DNA from: Deuterostichococcus epilithicus
Taxonomy: Eukaryota > Chlorophyta > Trebouxiophyceae > Prasiolales > Stichococcaceae
Length of the DNA stretch: 64,000 nt
NCBI GenBank assembly: GCA_033439295.1
Contig: JAVTLE010000016.1
Location: forward strand, 868,001-932,000
Direction: 5' to 3'
The notes beneath the pieces are model-generated. The model did not search any database, was not told the origin of the DNA, and worked only from the letters and a program-made list of their open reading frames with translations. Shown here piece by piece: positions 59,801 through 64,000 of the stretch (position 1 is its first letter; every line of letters starts with the position of its first letter). The translations under genes were made by a program, and so were the position numbers.

Positions 59801-62800
59801 TTGCGCCCCCTGCTGGTGTCGCATGCAGCCGCCGCAGAGATGTACGATGCCGCTGTTGCCTGCGCATCTTCGATTGAGAGTGTCTTTTCGCAAGGCCGTG
59901 AGGGTCGACAGGGCTGCCTGTCAAATGCTGCGGTGAGCCTGCTCTTGCACTGCCAAGGTCGCCTTCTGTCTGTTTGTCTTGGTCTTTGCCTTTGTAGCAC
60001 GTCTCGACACACTGCTGTTCACCGCTGTGCAGCTGGAGGAGGTGGTCTTCCCCATTATGCAGCGCATGATCAGCTCCGACGGTCAGGACGTCTTCGAGGA
60101 GGTGCGTTCGTGTTGTGGCAGTACATGGTTGGCGGTTCGCGGGCCAGCACTCAGGCTCGCTGCCAGGACTGTCACAGCTCGAGGGCTCGGCCTCCGGCCG
60201 GACATACAAGGCGATCAGGCTGCCCAGTGCCCACACCAGTGTAAAAGGCCTGCTATCCACTGATGGGCATATCTATCTAGATACAGGCTTAGACCGCAAA
60301 GCCACCGCTGGGGCTAGCCTGAAGTCTGAATCGTCATTGCAGGTGATGGCGCTGCTGTATCCTTCAGCTACTGCCGGTCATCAGCCTTTGGCCAATGGTG
60401 AAGGCCAAATCCTTCACCCTCGTCAGCGCAGGTGCTAGAGCTGCTGGCGTACTTCACCTACTGCTCCCCGGTTATCAGCCCGCGGCTGTGGAGCCTGTGG
60501 CCGCAGCTGGTGGCCTGCCTGCAGGGCTGGGCCGTCGACTTCTTCGAGAATGTCCTGGTGGTGCTGGACAACTTCATATCCCGCGACACCGAGGCGTTCC
60601 TGGCGGGAAAGCAGCCCGACTACCTGGCCTCGGTTAACCAGGTGTGCAGCTGTTCGTACTTCCTAACACCCCTGCTGTTTTTGCTCTTGTGCTACTCTCT
60701 GCCTCTAAACCATCTCTGCGACTCACTTGCCCACTCAATGCAGCTGTCAAGACCAGCTCTAGGTTGATCGAGCCGCCGCCTGTGATGATATGCTTTTGTT
60801 ACACACTCCGAGCCCTTCGTAACGAAGAGCATTCGTGACGAGCAATAGCGGATTTCTCTGAGGCACGGCTGCACACTTCCTTTGCATTGTCTTGTCACAT
60901 TGCCGCGGGTTGGACCCACACCAGCCAACACATTTGTCTGACAAACCCCATGACAAATGCCCTATGTTGGCTTGTTTCGGTGCAGATTGCAGAGCGCTTC
61001 CTTACTGACGAGAACGTGGACGATGCGGACGTCATCTGCGCGCCCAAGCTCATGGAGGTGGTCCTGCAGAACTGCCGCGGCCGCGTCGACGCCTGCGTCG
61101 GGCCCTACCTGCAGCTGGCGCTTCGGCGGCTGGCCGCCTCCCAGAAGAAGCTCATGCAGGCGCGGGGCTCCTGCACCAGGCATCGCTTGCATGCCACTGC
61201 TCCTCTGTGCGCTGCGCGCTACGTTGCAGCAGGCACCGCCGTGCATCCTCCCCGTGCATTCACCATCGGCTGCTGAGGGAAATTTGAAACCTGCTGGATC
61301 GAGGTGCTAGAGGGAATCCTGAGTCCCCTGAAACTTGCCGCGCCGCGCACAGGACCTGCTGCTGAACGTGGTTGCGAGCGCGTTCTTTTACAACGCGCCG
61401 CTGGCGATGGCGGCGCTGCAGGCCGCCGGCGCGGTGCAGCCCGCGTTCACCGCCTGGCTGGCCGGCATCAATGGCTCCGGCAAGCGATTCCGCCGCCTGT
61501 ACGACAAGAAGGTGCGTAAATATGATATAATAAAAACATTGCTCGATGAGCCGTCGCCCGTCGCCCCAAGTGCCAGGCAGGCCATGCACGTGCGCTTCCC
61601 CGGATGGCTCAGGCTTCATGGTCCACAGAGGTGCATGACCTTGCCACCTGGGGTCTGTCGCATTCTCACCCGGCCGCCGTCCACGGGTGCTTGCGGCGGC
61701 GGCTGCGGGCGGACTTGCCTCCTGCAGCAAGTGAGCTCACGCCGCGGTGCGCCTCCATGAGTGCAGGTGCAGGTGCTGGGGCTGCTGGCGGTGCTGACGC
61801 TCCCGGATGGGGACATGGCGCCAGAGGTGGCTGCGGGGGCGCCCGACATCCTGGCAGCAGTCGTCAAGCTGCTGTCCGCCTACCGGGAACAGCAGGCGAG
61901 TTGACGCCGTCCATGTGCCGGCATCTCCCCTGACCTCCAACCCTTTCGCTCTGTGCGACGGGACGGCTTGGCAGCCTCCGCATGAGCCTCCACCAGCTGC
62001 AGGCAGCGGCGATTGGTGGGCTCATGGACCTGCGCACCACATGACACTTGTGCGCAGCATGTCGGTTGCTCAACGACGTGTGAAACCAAAGCCATTCCCT
62101 CCTCTTTTCTGGTGTGCAGACGCTGGCGGAGCTGGACAGCAGCGACGACGGCAGCGTGGAGGACAGCGAGCTCGACTCCGACGAGGGGGAGGACGTCGAC
62201 TTTGACGAGGTGCAGCGGCGGCGACGGCTTTCCCTCGCAAACTGCGCGTCTGCGCCGTGGGCTTGCTGCAGCTGCGACATCGCACGTCGCCAGGACGGCC
62301 CGCTCAAGGCTGTGACAGCCTGTGCCTGCCGCTCTGTTCCATCGGAGTGAGCAGCATCAGCGGTGGCACTAGATGTGGCTGCGAACGCGCTGCAACTTGC
62401 CGCCGCCGTCGCTTGACGCTGACGCTTGACGCTGCTGCCGCGCCGCGCGCAGATTGACGCGCGGGAGGCGGGGGCGAGCGGCAACGGTGGCCTGGGCGAC
62501 GACGAGGACGAGACAGAGGAGGACAGCAGCGCCTACCTCGAGCGCCTCGCCCGCATCCGCGAGCGCGCGAAGGTGCCCGCGGCAATGCTCTGCCTGCCCT
62601 CCCTGCCCGGCCCACATGGCCGTTGATGCTCCGTGGAGGAAGATGGCAATGCACCTACCTGGAGCGTCTCGCCCGCATCCGCGAGCGCATAGTGTGGCTG
62701 CCTCGGCGTGCCTCGCCGTCGTGCCCGGCCGCGGCTCGAAGTTGACACTTGGTGTCGCACAGGCGGGCGGCGGCCACGAGGAGAGCGACGACGACTCGGA

Positions 62801-63270
62801 TTGGACGGAGGATGAGGAGGTGGCCACCCCCGTGGACCCTGTGGACCCTTTCATAGCCTTCTCCGACGCGGTGCGCCTCCTGCAGGCGCAGCATCCCGCC
62901 CGCTTCCAGGTGTGTTCAGTTGGGTTTCCCCCCCCCCCGGCATGTGGTGTGATGTGCGGCTGCGTCGACTGCCGAGGGCATTGCTCCTGTGCACGTAGCC
63001 CGGTCTCGAGCTCGACTGGCTGTGCGCAGGCGGGATGCTGCAGTGCTGCGGGGCGGCTGGCGGCTCTGTGCCGTGACCTGCGTTCTGCTCGAACTCTTGA
63101 CATGACAGTCGAATGGGAACAACATGCAGGCGCTCGCCACACGGCAGGAGCACGCGGCGGCCGTCACGGGGCTACTGCAGCATGTGGAGGCGGTGCGCGC
63201 CAAGAAGGCGTCAGAGGAGGCGGCGGCGGCGCAGGCGGCGGCCGCCGGGCAGGCGCTTCCGCAGCGGTAA
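53809..63270 (+). CDS. Importin-7/8-like nuclear transport receptor (SAD2/SXM1 type)
   Basis: Importin-beta family carrier, Ran-dependent, built of HEAT repeats. Exon 1 53809-53898 ([18 protein letters not shown]) joins exon 2 54397-54526 ([34 protein letters not shown]), the importin-beta N-terminal fold. About 22 further exons follow, including 54783-54978 ([15 protein letters not shown]), 55117-55371 ([20 protein letters not shown]), 55590-55800, 56267-56480 ([15 protein letters not shown]), 57105-57300 ([19 protein letters not shown]), 57657-57764 ([18 protein letters not shown]), 58302-58508, 58814-58934, 59246-59371, 60005-60101, 60432-60641 and 60985-61158. The end (62120-63270) is very acidic ([27 protein letters not shown]), as in importin-7/8. 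Stop 63268-63270. Cargoes in other organisms include ribosomal proteins and signalling factors. The exon list is not complete. Confidence 0.93.
54489..54732 (+). repeat. Tandem partial duplication at importin exon 2 and its donor
   Basis: CTTCAAGAACCTGGTCAAGG... GACTGGGACGT(G/T)CGCG and, further on, AAAGGCTGCGGTGC(A/G)GC(A/G)TGCGGCT occur at 54489-54594 and again at 54628-54732, 139 bp apart. The first is the exon end plus intron; the second is an intronic copy without a good donor. Confidence 0.85.
62532..62689 (+). repeat. Partial duplication of an importin exon end
   Basis: The segment coding [12 protein letters not shown] (62535-62567) recurs at 62655-62689 with three silent-type changes (ACCTGGAGCGTCTCGCCCGC), about 120 bp downstream in the next intron. 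Confidence 0.85.
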
Positions 63271-64000
63271 CGGGCGGGAGGCGTCTTCAGTGAGCGCCAC
63301 TGGCGCCGCGACGATGGCCTGTTTGCATCTTGTTAGGCAGGGGTCTTGGTTTCCTTACAGCAGGCAGCAGATACCTAGCGGTGGCGTCCCATAGATGCCA
63401 AACTTGGTGTTGTTGATCGATGCGGCATCAACGCTGCGGTCGGCCTGACACTGGGCATAAAACAACAGTCGGTCTGTGGTCCGGGTCTGTGTTTCCTAAG
63501 TTGGATCGACGCCTCAACTGCATCAGCAGGCATGTTGGTCGTAGAATCGGAGTCTGATGCAATGTCAGGTGCTAGCCAATTCCGTCGCTGCCCCGTGACC
63601 CAAGCGTTCCCCAATTCGTCAGAGCGCGCCAATGCACGACGATGTAGGTATCGAAAAGCATACCTAATAACCTTCGAAGAGCCACGTTGCAGGCGCATGA
63701 CCTGCCCCCGACCACTGAAAGAGTTCATCCTTCGTGCCTTGTCCTTCCACCTCTACCAGTCTGAGACTCTTTACGGTGTTGCTAGCAAAACCAAAGGTGT
63801 TCTACGGCGCATGTAAAGGCGCAGACAAAGCAATGATCAATCACATCTATCACTAGACCTTGATGTCTCACCATGGCAACCGTCCATCAGCACCCGCGCG
63901 GCGCTCGTGGGTTCCAGTAGTTCCGCAACCATCCCTGGCTGTGCTGCCGATGACCTGACAACAGGCGGTGGTCGGCACACAGCCTGCTGCGCCGAAATTG
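63271..64000. other. Downstream flank
   Basis: 730 bases after the importin stop. It should start with the importin 3' UTR; ATGTAAAGG near 63811 contains TGTAA. Open frames on both strands have no recognisable sequence. Confidence 0.5.

Overview
This 64 kb window looks like nuclear DNA from a green alga (Chlorophyta; Trebouxiophyceae is my best guess, by inference). The genes are GC-rich and broken into many short exons by roughly 70-500 bp spliceosomal introns, almost all with CAG acceptors. The products are green-lineage ones: plastid ClpC, a flavodoxin with a plastid-type leader, expansins, a GH5 mannanase, a plant-type SnAK/GRIK-like kinase and an importin-7/8/SAD2-like protein. No prokaryotic operon, virus or intact transposon is visible. 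One base is ambiguous (N at 5120). Exon borders were read by hand from conserved protein sequence, splice dinucleotides and reading-frame phase. Where all phases close, a gene model is complete: flavodoxin, mannanase, kinase, RBMX2, ectodomain protein, PMP3-like, ClpC, GLTP and CTD phosphatase.

Layout. 1-5.8 kb (+): 3' part of a pyruvate kinase gene. 6.4-8.5 kb (-): flavodoxin. 10.0-21.6 kb (-): a cell-wall cluster of two tandem expansin-like genes and a type II membrane-anchored GH5 beta-mannanase with a Cys-rich tail. 22.3-29.1 kb (+): a 770-residue kinase with a SnAK/GRIK-type catalytic domain and a C-terminal cyclic-nucleotide-binding (CNB) domain. 29.7-31.6 kb (-): the spliceosomal RES-complex protein RBMX2/IST3. 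32.2-34.1 kb (-): an unrecognised single-pass membrane protein. 34.1-38 kb: mostly non-coding, with hairpins, a split dispersed repeat and a small glycine-zipper membrane protein. 38.0-39.0 kb (-): a PMP3/RCI2 protein with an unusual tail. 39.6-46.9 kb (+): plastid ClpC in 21 exons. 47.7-49.0 kb (+): glycolipid transfer protein. 49.8-51.7 kb (+): FCP/SCP-type phosphatase. 52.1-53.6 kb (-): METTL-type methyltransferase, head-to-head with 53.8-63.3 kb (+): importin-7/8-like transport receptor.

The genes are mostly independent housekeeping or stress functions. Three adjacent minus-strand genes (expansin, expansin, mannanase) plausibly act together on the wall. The kinase and pyruvate kinase both belong to energy metabolism but need not be linked.

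Two things stand out. First, the SnAK-like kinase + CNB fusion, whose CNB phosphate-binding cassette is split by a roughly 55-residue Gly/Ser-rich insert. Second, a recurring structural pattern: at six places in four genes, a partial and decayed tandem copy of an exon edge lies in the intron beside the working exon, often with its own splice acceptor and an early stop. These are candidate poison exons or snapshots of intron/exon turnover by local tandem duplication. GC-AG introns, several confirmed by phase and protein conservation, are also present.
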